DNA of 64,000 nucleotides. It comes from Cecembia calidifontis. Lineage in GTDB: Bacteria; Bacteroidota; Bacteroidia; Cytophagales; Cyclobacteriaceae. Of this stretch, positions 17,877 to 26,781 are shown piece by piece. The position numbers were made by a program, and so were the translations under genes. The notes under the pieces were generated by a model. That model was not told the DNA's origin. It did no database searches and saw nothing but the letters and a program-made list of their open reading frames with translations. How positions within the stretch are numbered: position 1 is the first letter of the stretch; the number at the start of each line of letters is the position of its first letter. The stretch covers positions 2,175,001 to 2,239,000 of the forward strand of contig NZ_SGXG01000001.1 in the NCBI RefSeq assembly GCF_004216715.1, in the 5' to 3' direction.

Positions 17877-18161
17877 ATGATTCACGAAGAACTCCAACAT
17901 TTGGAAAAGCTTGTCTCCCAAGTGGAGAAAAAATTAAATCAACTTGAACAGGACAATCACGCCCTGAAAGAGGAAGTATTTGTGCTTCGTAACAAGCTGG
18001 AAGAAAAAGAGAGAATGTTGGAGGATTTTAAAAATCAAATTAAAATAGCTAAACTTGTAGATAGCTTACCGGTGGAAGATGCAGAATCTGCCGAATTGAG
18101 GGAAAAGATCAATAATTATATAAAGGAAATCGATAATATCATCGCCTACTTGTCTGAATAA
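17877..18161 (+). CDS. Small coiled-coil protein (ZapB-like in form)
   Basis: 94 aa, almost entirely heptad-rich helix (residues 5-60, LEKLVSQVEKKLNQLEQDN), with no signal peptide. It lies between pheT and zapA with 1-2 base gaps. In Bacteroidota a coiled-coil protein of this kind regularly precedes zapA. A role as a division-ring partner of ZapA, as ZapB has in gamma-proteobacteria, is inferred from position and shape; no sequence homology to ZapB is claimed. Confidence 0.75.
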   Translation: MIHEELQHLEKLVSQVEKKLNQLEQDNHALKEEVFVLRNKLEEKERMLEDFKNQIKIAKLVDSLPVEDAESAELREKINNYIKEIDNIIAYLSE

Positions 18162-18162
18162 A

Positions 18163-18447
18163 ATGGAAACACTTTCTATAAGGTTAAAAATCGGCGACAG
18201 GGAATATCCCATGAAGGTGAAGACTGAGGATGAAGCCAAAATCAGACATGCAGGCAAATTGATTAATGAAAAAATCAAAAGATATAAAGAGGAGTTTGGT
18301 TTGGATGACAAGCAGGACTTATTGGCTATGGTAGCCTTCGATTGTATGATCGAGTCCATGGAACAGGATAAAATCAACGCAGAAGACAGCGAATTGGTCC
18401 GTTCTAAGGTCATGCAGATCAATGAACAGCTCATTTCACTTTTATAA
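18163..18447 (+). CDS. zapA: Cell division protein ZapA
   Basis: 94 aa ZapA-domain protein. The N-terminal beta part (SIRLKIGDREYPMKVKTEDE) is followed by the long dimerising helix (IRHAGKLINEKIKRYKEEFG ... DLLAMVAFDCMIE). ZapA bundles FtsZ filaments at the division site. It starts one base after the preceding coiled-coil gene. Confidence 0.92.
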   Translation: METLSIRLKIGDREYPMKVKTEDEAKIRHAGKLINEKIKRYKEEFGLDDKQDLLAMVAFDCMIESMEQDKINAEDSELVRSKVMQINEQLISLL

Positions 18448-18512
18448 TTAATCCATCACTCATTTCCAGGGCGTTTTTCTTTTCCGGTAGGTAAAATATA
18501 TATCATATACCT

Positions 18513-20078
18513 ATGGGAGATTCATTGTACATTATTATTTCAGGTGTAATAGGCCTAGGAATAGGGGCCTTTTTAGCCAGCCTGTTTATCAAAAATAACA
18601 GTAAAAAAATTGAGGCTGATGCCAAAGAGAAAGCCAAAAGCATCATCCGTGAAGCAGAGATCAATGCTGAGGCATTGAAGAAAGACAGGATACTGGAAGC
18701 CAGGGAAAAGTACCTGAGATTGAAATCCGAGTTTGAGGAGGAGGTAAACAAGAAGAAGAACATCATCATTACCAACGAAAACAAAATCAAACAAAGGGAA
18801 CAGGCACTTTCCAAGGAAATCGAAATTATCAAAAGAAAAGAGGCTGAGCTGGACAGTAAAAAAGAAAACCTCAATGCCCAGCTTCATGCCGTACAGGTGA
18901 AAAAAGAAGAACTGGATAAAATAACCAATCAGCGTATATCAGATCTTGAAAAGATTGCCGGTCTAACCAAGGAAGAAGCCAAGGAACAATTGGTGGAAAT
19001 GCTGAAAGATGAAGCTACGACCAAGGCTTCTTCGCAGATCAAAGACATATTGGACCAAGCCAAGCTTACTGCCACCAAGCAGGCAAAAAAGATCGTATTG
19101 GACACCATACAGAGGACAGCTACTGAGCATGCCATAGAGAACTGTGTGTCGGTCTTCAACATCGAGTCGGATGATATCAAAGGGAAAATTATCGGTAGGG
19201 AAGGAAGGAATATCCGTGCTTTAGAGGCGGCTACCGGAGTGGAAATCATTGTGGACGATACACCCGAGGCGATTATCATTTCCGGTTTTGACCCGGTGAG
19301 GAGGGAAATCGCTAGATTGTCTCTTCATAGGCTGGTGCAGGATGGAAGGATTCACCCGGCCAGGATTGAAGAGGTAGTAGCAAAGACCGAGAAGAATATT
19401 GAAGAGGAAATCGTGGAAATCGGAGAGAGGACCTGTATTGATCTTGGTATTCACGGCCTTCATCCTGAACTGATAAAAATGGTAGGAAGGATGAGGTTCA
19501 GGTCTTCTTATGGTCAGAATTTGTTGCAGCACTCCCGGGAAGTTGCAAAACTTTGTGCTACTATGGCGGCAGAGTTAGGGCTGAATGCAAAATTGGCCAA
19601 AAGGGCGGGATTGCTTCATGACATCGGTAAGGTATGGCCTGAAGAGGCGGAATTACCGCATGCGATTTTGGGTATGGAGCTTGCCAAAAAGTACAAAGAG
19701 CATCCTGAAGTGGTAAATGCTATTGGCGCCCACCATGATGAAATTGAAATGACTTCCATGATTTCGCCCATCATACAGGCCTGTGATGCCATTTCAGGCT
19801 CCAGACCTGGTGCCAGAAGGGAGATTATGGACAGCTATATCAAGCGTCTTAAAGAGCTGGAAGACCTTGCCCTGAGTTTTGATGGAGTAAATAAATGCTT
19901 TGCCATGCAGGCCGGTAGAGAGTTGAGGGTGCTGGTAGATGCAGACAATGTAGATGATCAGACTGCCAGCAAATTGTCTTTTGATATTTCACAAAAAATA
20001 GAGAAAGAAATGCAATACCCTGGACAGATCAAAATCACCGTGATCAGGGAAATGAGGGCGGTGAATTACGCCAAGTAA
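18513..20078 (+). CDS. rny: Ribonuclease Y
   Basis: 521 aa. One N-terminal membrane helix (residues 5-28), a long charged coiled coil (30-200), a KH domain with IIGREGRNIRALE and a C-terminal HD domain with LLHDIGK and AIGAHHDEIEM. RNase Y is a membrane-anchored endonuclease that starts mRNA decay. It is 65 bases downstream of zapA and ends in a strong terminator. Confidence 0.97.
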   Translation: MGDSLYIIISGVIGLGIGAFLASLFIKNNSKKIEADAKEKAKSIIREAEINAEALKKDRILEAREKYLRLKSEFEEEVNKKKNIIITNENKIKQREQALSKEIEIIKRKEAELDSKKENLNAQLHAVQVKKEELDKITNQRISDLEKIAGLTKEEAKEQLVEMLKDEATTKASSQIKDILDQAKLTATKQAKKIVLDTIQRTATEHAIENCVSVFNIESDDIKGKIIGREGRNIRALEAATGVEIIVDDTPEAIIISGFDPVRREIARLSLHRLVQDGRIHPARIEEVVAKTEKNIEEEIVEIGERTCIDLGIHGLHPELIKMVGRMRFRSSYGQNLLQHSREVAKLCATMAAELGLNAKLAKRAGLLHDIGKVWPEEAELPHAILGMELAKKYKEHPEVVNAIGAHHDEIEMTSMISPIIQACDAISGSRPGARREIMDSYIKRLKELEDLALSFDGVNKCFAMQAGRELRVLVDADNVDDQTASKLSFDISQKIEKEMQYPGQIKITVIREMRAVNYAK

Positions 20079-20100
20079 TTTTCATTCATCGATTAACCTT

Positions 20101-20130
20101 AAGGTGCCGCAACCGTGCGGCACCTTTTTT
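20101..20130 (+). terminator. Intrinsic terminator of rny
   Basis: Perfect 11-bp stem AAGGTGCCGCA / TGCGGCACCTT with loop ACCG and a T tract to 20130. It excludes the GTG at 20115 as a real start of the next gene. Confidence 0.95.
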
Positions 20131-20141
20131 CTTGTCTTGCT

Positions 20142-20900
20142 ATGTTTTTAATGTTTAAGCTTTTTAAATCCTTTCCAGGACTTATTCAAGAGATCAGGCT
20201 ACTCTTTGGCATAAGGCCTCTTGAAAAAGAAGATGTTGCGGTGTTGGAACGTTTTTTTCCTTATTTCCAAAACCTGAATGCCAAGCATAAAGATGAATTT
20301 AAGGACAGGCTGGCTTATTTTATAGCCTCTAAAAAATTTATCCCAAGAGGTGAGTTAAGGGAAATCAGCAGAGAAATGAAACTGCTGGTTGGGGCTACTG
20401 CAGTGATGGTTACTTTTGGATTCAGGAATCTCAAACTAAAAAACTTCTCAAAAATCCTTTTATATCCGGACAATTACTATTCTACCATCAACAAAACCTA
20501 TCATCAAGGGGAGGTCAATCCCAGATTGGGCATTATTGTGATTTCATGGAAAAGCTTTGTGGAAGGGTTTTTGGTGCCCAACAATGGGATTAATTTAGGT
20601 ATCCATGAGATGGCCCATGCCCTTAAATTGGAAAATCAGATCCAAAACGAGGAAAGCAATTTTTTCAATTCAGGTGCATGGCAGCAATATGAAAAGTTGG
20701 CAAAAAATGAAATACTTAAGATAAAGCGAAATGAGGACTCAATTTTCCGTCCATCAGCTTCAAAAAACATCCATGAGTTTTTTGCCGTTTCCTTAGAGTC
20801 TTTTTTTGAGATCCCGCAACAATTCAAGGCGTATCATCCGGAACTCTACAAAAGTTTGGTTTACCTCTTGCAACAGGATCCTTTGGTGTTGGCCAAATAA
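20142..20900 (+). CDS. M90-like (MtfA-type) zinc peptidase
   Basis: 252 aa with start ATG at 20142; an in-frame GTG at 20115 lies inside the rny terminator and is rejected. The zinc motif is GIHEMAHALK (HExxH), followed by a conserved NESNFFNS-type region and HEFFAVSLESFFE, as in MtfA/M90 peptidases. The first residues are hydrophobic, which suggests membrane association. In enterobacteria MtfA binds the regulator Mlc; that link is not expected here. Monocistronic by position. Confidence 0.82.
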   Translation: MFLMFKLFKSFPGLIQEIRLLFGIRPLEKEDVAVLERFFPYFQNLNAKHKDEFKDRLAYFIASKKFIPRGELREISREMKLLVGATAVMVTFGFRNLKLKNFSKILLYPDNYYSTINKTYHQGEVNPRLGIIVISWKSFVEGFLVPNNGINLGIHEMAHALKLENQIQNEESNFFNSGAWQQYEKLAKNEILKIKRNEDSIFRPSASKNIHEFFAVSLESFFEIPQQFKAYHPELYKSLVYLLQQDPLVLAK

Positions 20901-21029
20901 ATTTTCAGTTTTGATTTTCTTGTGGGCGTGAAGGATTCAGAAAAATCAATGATTATCAATGAGGTTTACTGTAAACCCGGGAAATTCAGACAGATGAACC
21001 ATTAATTTTTTTTATCGAATATATTTAAA

Positions 21030-21051
21030 AAACATGATAAATATCATGTTT
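21030..21051. promoter_or_regulatory. FNR/CRP-type dyad upstream of the cbb3 locus
   Basis: Perfect 10-base arms AAACATGATA / TATCATGTTT. The core TGAT-N4-ATCA has the spacing of FNR-family sites. It lies about 52 bases upstream of the -7 element at 21092. Confidence 0.65.
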
Positions 21052-21091
21052 GCTCCCACCCTACGTCACCTCATAAAAATTAGCCCCGAAT

Positions 21092-21099
21092 TAGTTTTG
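21092..21099 (+). promoter_or_regulatory. -7 element of the cbb3 locus
   Basis: TAGTTTTG matches TAnnTTTG, 18 bases before the ATG at 21118. No -33 TTTG is present, which fits activation from the dyad at 21030-21051. Confidence 0.55.
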
Positions 21100-21117
21100 T
21101 AGTAAACATTTGAAGCT

Positions 21118-21753
21118 ATGCAGGGAAAAGTCGAAAACTTGGTCAAGTTTGCATTGCCGGAAGAAATCATTCATCCGCATTATTGCAAGCAATTACCTCC
21201 TGGATTTCCGGCTCATTTGAGCAAAGGTGGAAAAGGAATCATGTGCAATCCGCAGGAAGAACCAAGTTTGTACACTGCCCACCTTCCTGAGGTTTTGGAA
21301 TGGCTGCATGGACTGGAAAAGCCAACAGGACTGGAAGAGGAGCCATGTGAAATTCCGGTTTTGCTTTTTGACAAGGAAATGTCAACTGAAAGTCTGCTTT
21401 TTCATTATGACGGAACACCGCCCTCAGCCAGATTGATCAGGAATTTTGTGGAGTTGTTTCAAAACAACATCAAAGACTGCAAAGCCACCATCATCTCTCC
21501 TTCCTTCATACCCAAATCCAAGTTAAGAGAAGAGCAGGAAATCGTTCAGTTGCTTGCCCAGTCCACTGCGGAGACTTCTTTCATCAAATTCAATTTTACC
21601 AGGATCGGGGATTTTTGGTCTTATGCCGTCAAGCATAAATGTACCCTCCTTGTCACAACTAAATATTACCAGGCAGATCTGGCAAAAGTTCTTTTTCACT
21701 TTTACCGTGGCGGGATGTGGTATGACCGCCTGTCCTTTTATCTGTCGTATTAA
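21118..21753 (+). CDS. Unknown protein leading the cbb3 oxidase locus
   Basis: 211 aa, no signal peptide and no membrane helix. I do not recognise a family. Visible features: CNPQEEPSLYTAHLPEVLEWL near residue 40, PVLLFDKEMSTESLLFHYDGT near 80-105 and a C-terminal LLVTTKYYQADLAKVLFH segment. The central layout (an opening strand with Asp, then SARLIRNF) resembles a degenerate universal-stress-protein fold, but this is weak. It is first in the low-oxygen locus behind an FNR-type dyad, so a regulatory or maturation role in microaerobic respiration is a fair guess. Confidence 0.7.
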   Translation: MQGKVENLVKFALPEEIIHPHYCKQLPPGFPAHLSKGGKGIMCNPQEEPSLYTAHLPEVLEWLHGLEKPTGLEEEPCEIPVLLFDKEMSTESLLFHYDGTPPSARLIRNFVELFQNNIKDCKATIISPSFIPKSKLREEQEIVQLLAQSTAETSFIKFNFTRIGDFWSYAVKHKCTLLVTTKYYQADLAKVLFHFYRGGMWYDRLSFYLSY

Positions 21754-21764
21754 GTCATTCTAAA

Positions 21765-21782
21765 ATATGATTTCTGTCATGT
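21765..21782. promoter_or_regulatory. FNR/CRP-type dyad upstream of ccoI
   Basis: ATATGAT-TTCT-GTCATGT has the same 7-4-7 layout as the dyad at 21034-21051. It lies 33 bases before the ccoI ATG, between the unknown gene and ccoI, so ccoI may have an extra promoter. Confidence 0.55.
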
Positions 21783-21815
21783 TTTTTCCCTCTGAAGCTC
21801 AGTAACTTGTGTCAA

Positions 21816-24257
21816 ATGCAAAACCGTTCTGATATATTGCCCAATAAGCAAACTGCATCCTGTTACCATTGTGGGGAGGATTGTAAGGATGAAATCCTCC
21901 ATTTCGATGACAAGGATTTTTGCTGTACCGGCTGTCAATTGGTCTATGAGGTATTAAGTGAAAATAACCTTTGCAATTATTATGACATAGCGGATAATCC
22001 GGGAATCAGCCAGAAAGCGGTGTCGCCGAAAGAAAACCAGTTTGATTACTTGGATGATGTGGATGTCATCAAGAAGTTGGTTGACTTCCAAAATGGAGGC
22101 GAGACCCACATTACTTTTAACATTCCGCTGATTCATTGTGCATCCTGCATCTGGTTACTTGAAAACCTGCACAAACTTAATCAGGGAGTATTATCCGGAA
22201 GGGTTGATTTTATAAAGAAAAAGGTGCAGGTCAAATTCTTACAAGAGAAAATTTCTCTGAAAGAACTTGTTAAACTGCTTTCCAGAATCGGATATGAGCC
22301 ATTGATCAACTTGGCAGATACCGAAAAGAAGCAAGTCCAAAGTACCGACAAAAAGTTGATACTGAAATTGGCGGTAGCCGGGTTTTGCTTTGGAAATATG
22401 ATGCTCTTCAGTCTGCCGGAGTATTTCTCGGAGGCCGAATTATTGGGAGAAGGTTTTAAAAAGACCTTTAACTACCTCAATGTTTTCCTGGCATTACCGG
22501 TGTTTTTTTATTCCGCTACCGATTACTACCGTTCGGCTTGGCTTTCCATCCGAAATAAGGCGGTGAATATGGATGTGCCGATCGCTATAGGCATTGTCAC
22601 CCTTTTCAGTTACAGCCTTTATGATATTTTTATTTTAGGCAATGAAGGTTATATGGATACTTTGGGGGGGTTATTATTTTTCCTCCTGATTGGCAAATAC
22701 TATCAGCAAAAGACTTATGATACCCTTTCCTTTGATAGGGACTACAAATCCTATTTTCCGATTGCGGTCACCCGTGTAGTCAGGGAAGAGGAAGAGGTAA
22801 TTCCCTTGATGAAATTGCATGTGGGGGATATCATAAGGGTCAGGGATTCCGAACTCATCCCTGCGGATTGCATCCTTTTAGAAGGTGAGGCCTACATTGA
22901 TTATTCCTTTGTGACAGGGGAAGAAGTACCTGTTTCCCGTAAAAAAGGAGAACTCATCTATGCCGGAGGCCGGCAAAAAGGGAAGGCCATTACTTTGGCT
23001 GTCCAAAAATCCCCATCCCAGGGGTACTTGACAGACCTTTGGAACAATGAATCTTTTGACAAAGAAAAGGCTCATGGACTTGAGTCCCTGGCCAACAGGA
23101 TATCAGGGGAATTTACTTTTATCGTCTTATTCCTTGCATTGGCAGCTTTGGTTTTCTGGGTTTGGTCCGGTCAGGCATCTATGGGGGTATTGGCATTTAC
23201 TTCGGTACTGATCATTACCTGCCCCTGTGCATTGGCAATGTCCACACCCTTTACTTTGGGCAATACCCTGAGGGTTTTTGGACAGGGGAAACTTTACCTG
23301 AAAAATGCCCATGTCATAGAAAAATTGGCCAAAATAGATACGGTGATTTTTGACAAGACGGGGACCCTGACGGCACCATCACAAGCCTCTGTTACCTATG
23401 AAGGAGAGCCGCTTTCCAATGAATCCAAGTCTTTGGTAAAAGCTATGGTCAACCAATCCAACCATGCGCTGAGCAACAGGATCAATGCCTGGTTGGACGG
23501 AATCAGGGCTGTGAGCTTACAGGATAATGTAGTAGAGGTGACCGGCAAGGGTCTAAAGACCAAATACAAGTCCCAAGAGATTAGATTGGGTTCTGCGGAG
23601 TTTGTGGGGGCAGATAAGAAAAACTTACCCGATGGGGGCAATTTGGTTTTTTTCGCAGTGGAGGATACCGTCCTCGGGTATTTCTTTATCAAGAGCGGTC
23701 TGCGTGAGGGGGTAGATAGGGTTATTTCAGCTATTGAGGAAGAGAAAGAAGTCCATCTGCTTTCCGGGGATCAGGATCATGAAAGACATAACCTGCACAA
23801 AGTCTTTGGGGAAAAAATCAAGATGACTTTCAATCAAGGGCCCAAAGATAAATTGACCTATATCAAAAGGTTAAATAATGAAGGAAAGCTTACCCTTATG
23901 GTGGGTGATGGGCTCAACGACGCCGGGGCATTGAAAGAGAGTAAAGTAGGGATAGCGATCACAGATAAGGTGACTAATTTTTCACCTGCTTCGGATGCCA
24001 TCATGGATGCGGGCATGATCAATAAGCTTCCTGAATTTCTGAATTTCACTAAAACAAGCAGAAACATCATCAAGGCTAGCTTTGGGCTTAGCTTTTCCTA
24101 CAATATCGTGGGCGTCTATTTTGCGGTTCAGGGCTTGGTTAGCCCGGTGTTCTGTGCCATTCTGATGCCAATCAGCAGTATTTCTGTGGTGGTTTTCACC
24201 ACCTTGACAACAAATTACCTGGCCTATAAAAGAGGCTTAAAATCAAAAATCTGGTAA
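21816..24257 (+). CDS. ccoI: CcoI/FixI copper-exporting P1B-type ATPase
   Basis: 813 aa with ATG at 21816 (a TTG lies at 21807). The N-terminal metal-binding part has CYHCGEDC and CCTGC, followed by an HMA-type domain with HCASC. About eight membrane helices follow, with the copper-type CPC motif (ITCPCALA), the phosphorylation site DKTGT and the hinge GDGLNDAGAL. It moves copper across the inner membrane for the CuB centre of cbb3 oxidase. It ends 2 bases before ccoS. Confidence 0.95.
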   Translation: MQNRSDILPNKQTASCYHCGEDCKDEILHFDDKDFCCTGCQLVYEVLSENNLCNYYDIADNPGISQKAVSPKENQFDYLDDVDVIKKLVDFQNGGETHITFNIPLIHCASCIWLLENLHKLNQGVLSGRVDFIKKKVQVKFLQEKISLKELVKLLSRIGYEPLINLADTEKKQVQSTDKKLILKLAVAGFCFGNMMLFSLPEYFSEAELLGEGFKKTFNYLNVFLALPVFFYSATDYYRSAWLSIRNKAVNMDVPIAIGIVTLFSYSLYDIFILGNEGYMDTLGGLLFFLLIGKYYQQKTYDTLSFDRDYKSYFPIAVTRVVREEEEVIPLMKLHVGDIIRVRDSELIPADCILLEGEAYIDYSFVTGEEVPVSRKKGELIYAGGRQKGKAITLAVQKSPSQGYLTDLWNNESFDKEKAHGLESLANRISGEFTFIVLFLALAALVFWVWSGQASMGVLAFTSVLIITCPCALAMSTPFTLGNTLRVFGQGKLYLKNAHVIEKLAKIDTVIFDKTGTLTAPSQASVTYEGEPLSNESKSLVKAMVNQSNHALSNRINAWLDGIRAVSLQDNVVEVTGKGLKTKYKSQEIRLGSAEFVGADKKNLPDGGNLVFFAVEDTVLGYFFIKSGLREGVDRVISAIEEEKEVHLLSGDQDHERHNLHKVFGEKIKMTFNQGPKDKLTYIKRLNNEGKLTLMVGDGLNDAGALKESKVGIAITDKVTNFSPASDAIMDAGMINKLPEFLNFTKTSRNIIKASFGLSFSYNIVGVYFAVQGLVSPVFCAILMPISSISVVVFTTLTTNYLAYKRGLKSKIW

Positions 24258-24259
24258 AC

Positions 24260-24442
24260 ATGGAAGTAATATTCATATTGATAGCAATCAGTTTAATCCT
24301 CGCGGGGAGCTTTCTCTTTCTCTTTTTCCGGGCGATGAAAGGAGGACAGTTTGAGGACAGCCATACCCCTGCAATCAGGATCCTATTTGATAACGAACAA
24401 AAAACAAAAGAAAAAAAAGTACCATCAACTAAATCGAAGTAA
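24260..24442 (+). CDS. ccoS: cbb3 oxidase assembly protein CcoS
   Basis: 60 aa with one N-terminal membrane helix (residues 3-24) and the family motif FRAMKGGQFED, then a short charged tail. CcoS is needed for cofactor insertion into cbb3 oxidase. Packed between ccoI and ccoNO with 2-base gaps. Confidence 0.93.
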   Translation: MEVIFILIAISLILAGSFLFLFFRAMKGGQFEDSHTPAIRILFDNEQKTKEKKVPSTKSK

Positions 24443-24444
24443 GT

Positions 24445-26577
24445 ATGTCAGGAACAACACTGGAACAGTTCAATTACGACAACAAGATCGTAAAGTACTT
24501 CGGGGTCGCCACCGTAGCATGGGGCCTCGTCGGTATGTTGGTAGGTCTGATAGCAGCCATACAGCTCTTTCTGCCTGAAGCCAACTTGGGAAATCCCTAC
24601 ACCACATTCGGAAGAATCAGGCCGCTCCATACCAATGCGGTGATTTTTGCCTTTGTAGGTAATGCCATCTTTGCAGGGATTTATTATTCCATGCCGAGGC
24701 TATTGAAGGCTCCCATGTGGAGCAAAGCCCTAAGCTGGATCAATTTCTGGGGTTGGCAGTTGATCATACTTTTGGCAGCGATAACGCTTCCTTTAGGTAT
24801 CACTACGTCCAAAGAGTATGCGGAATTGGAATGGCCAATTGATATCCTGATCGCTTTGGTTTGGGTAGCCTTTGGAGCCAATATGATCGGCACATTGATC
24901 AAAAGAAGAGAGAAGCACATGTATGTAGCCATTTGGTTTTACCTGGCATCCTTCGTTACTGTGGCGGTATTGCATATTTTCAATTCTCTGGCACTGCCTG
25001 TTTCTTTCCTAAAAAGTTATTCTGCCTACGCGGGCGTACAGGATGCATTGGTTCAATGGTGGTATGGTCACAATGCGGTGGCTTTCTTTCTAACGACTCC
25101 ATTTTTGGGTTTAATGTACTATTATTTGCCAAAGGCTGCCAATAGACCGGTTTATTCTTACAAGCTTTCTATCATTCACTTCTGGTCCCTGATTTTCTTG
25201 TATATCTGGGCAGGACCTCACCACTTGCTGTACACAGCCCTTCCAGAGTGGGCACAGGTATTAGGGGTTGTGTTTTCAGTGATGTTGATCGCTCCTTCTT
25301 GGGGTGGTATGGTGAATGGTTTGTTGACCTTGAGAGGTGCTTGGGATAAGGTTAGGGTTGATCCTGTGTTGAAATTCATGGTGGTGGCTGTCACTGCTTA
25401 TGGTATGGCCACATTTGAGGGTCCCATGCTTTCCTTAAAAAATGTCAATGCCATTGCGCACTATACGGATTGGATCGTAGCACACGTGCATATCGGAGGA
25501 TTGGGCTGGAACGGATTCTTCACCTTTGCCATGCTGTATTGGTTGTGGCCAAGAATGTGGAAAACCAATTTATATTCTACCAAATTGGCTACCACTCACT
25601 TCTGGATGGGTACTTTGGGAATTATTTTCTATGCACTGCCTATGTATGTAGCCGCATTGACTCAATCTTTGATGTGGAAAGAATTCAGTGAGGCAGGTAG
25701 ATTGGCATATCCAAACTTCTTGGAGACGGTCATTCAGATTGTGCCTATGTATATGCTAAGGGCATTGGGTGGCTTATTGTATTTGTCCGGTGCCATCTTG
25801 ATGGTATATAACCTGGTAAAAACAGCCAAGCAAGGAAGCTTCCAGGCTGAAGAAGCGGATGAAGCCGCAGCCTTGACTCCACATAAAGCAGAAAAAGGTG
25901 AATTCTGGCACAGGGCATGGGAGAGAAAACCTGTTTTCTTTACCATCATGGCTACTGTAGCCATTTTGATTGGGGGTGCCATTGAAATTATCCCCACCAT
26001 TTTGGTGAAATCCAATGTACCTACCATTTCCAGCGTGCAGCCATATACCCCATTAGAACTTCAGGGCAGGGACCTATACATTTCCCATGGCTGTGTGGGT
26101 TGTCACTCTCAAATGATCAGGCCTTTCCGCTCTGAGACAGAACGCTATGGAGAATATTCCAAAGCCGGGGAATATGTTTATGACAGGCCATTCCTCTGGG
26201 GTTCTAAGCGTACTGGACCGGATTTGCACAGGGTAGGAGGTAAATATCCGGACTCCTGGCATTACCATCATATGGTCGATCCACAATCCATGTCCCCAGG
26301 TTCATTGATGCCTCCTTATCCTTGGATGGCCACCAATATAATGGATCACAGCAATCTACCCGCCAAAATCAAGACCTTGCAGAAATTGGGTGTCCCTTAT
26401 CCTGAGGGGTATGAGCAACAGGCTCATGCTGATTTGATGGTGCAGGCCGAGCAGATTGTGGCCAACCTGAAGTCTTCAGGTGTAGAAGCCATGCCGGAAT
26501 CTGAAATAGTGGCGCTGATTGCTTATCTACAGCGATTGGGAACTGATATCAAAAAGACAACTGCTTCTAACCCTTAA
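24445..26577 (+). CDS. ccoNO: cbb3 cytochrome c oxidase subunits I and II, fused (CcoNO)
   Basis: 710 aa fusion. Residues 1 to about 480 are CcoN, with some twelve membrane helices and heme/copper ligand motifs HTNAVIFAF, WWYGHNAVAFF, AGPHHLLYTALPEW and HYTDWIVAHVHIGGLGW. After a polar linker and one more helix comes CcoO (about 535-710), with the heme-c motif GCVGCHSQMIRPF and a distal Met-rich region (SMSPGSLMPPYPWM). It is the catalytic core that reduces O2 at high affinity and pumps protons. Fused ccoNO genes are common in Bacteroidota. Confidence 0.96.
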   Translation: MSGTTLEQFNYDNKIVKYFGVATVAWGLVGMLVGLIAAIQLFLPEANLGNPYTTFGRIRPLHTNAVIFAFVGNAIFAGIYYSMPRLLKAPMWSKALSWINFWGWQLIILLAAITLPLGITTSKEYAELEWPIDILIALVWVAFGANMIGTLIKRREKHMYVAIWFYLASFVTVAVLHIFNSLALPVSFLKSYSAYAGVQDALVQWWYGHNAVAFFLTTPFLGLMYYYLPKAANRPVYSYKLSIIHFWSLIFLYIWAGPHHLLYTALPEWAQVLGVVFSVMLIAPSWGGMVNGLLTLRGAWDKVRVDPVLKFMVVAVTAYGMATFEGPMLSLKNVNAIAHYTDWIVAHVHIGGLGWNGFFTFAMLYWLWPRMWKTNLYSTKLATTHFWMGTLGIIFYALPMYVAALTQSLMWKEFSEAGRLAYPNFLETVIQIVPMYMLRALGGLLYLSGAILMVYNLVKTAKQGSFQAEEADEAAALTPHKAEKGEFWHRAWERKPVFFTIMATVAILIGGAIEIIPTILVKSNVPTISSVQPYTPLELQGRDLYISHGCVGCHSQMIRPFRSETERYGEYSKAGEYVYDRPFLWGSKRTGPDLHRVGGKYPDSWHYHHMVDPQSMSPGSLMPPYPWMATNIMDHSNLPAKIKTLQKLGVPYPEGYEQQAHADLMVQAEQIVANLKSSGVEAMPESEIVALIAYLQRLGTDIKKTTASNP

Positions 26578-26589
26578 TCCTTTTGCACT

Positions 26590-26781
26590 ATGAAAAAAGA
26601 GATATTGAGTTCAATCGAAAACGTAGAGATTTATCCCATCATCTCCCTTTTGATCTTTGTGATCTTTTTTATCGGGATGTTCATATGGGTGATCCGTGTA
26701 GATAAAAATTACATCAATCATATGAAGGATATGCCTTTCAATGATAAACCACAAAATTCCGGCGGCTATGAAAAAGTTTAA
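26590..26781 (+). CDS. ccoQ: CcoQ-like small membrane subunit
   Basis: 63 aa with one membrane helix (about residues 17-36), then a short polar tail. It sits between ccoNO and ccoP, the usual ccoQ place, and its end overlaps the ccoP start by 14 bases. CcoQ proteins are poorly conserved, so the call leans on position and topology. Confidence 0.78.
   Translation: MKKEILSSIENVEIYPIISLLIFVIFFIGMFIWVIRVDKNYINHMKDMPFNDKPQNSGGYEKV

Noticed and set aside
18448..18512. 6S RNA-like gene between zapA and rny
   Set aside because: The gap is 65 bases, too short for 6S RNA, and no stem pattern is seen.
20115..20141. Upstream GTG start for the M90-like peptidase
   Set aside because: It lies within the stem of the rny terminator; ATG 20142 is suitable.
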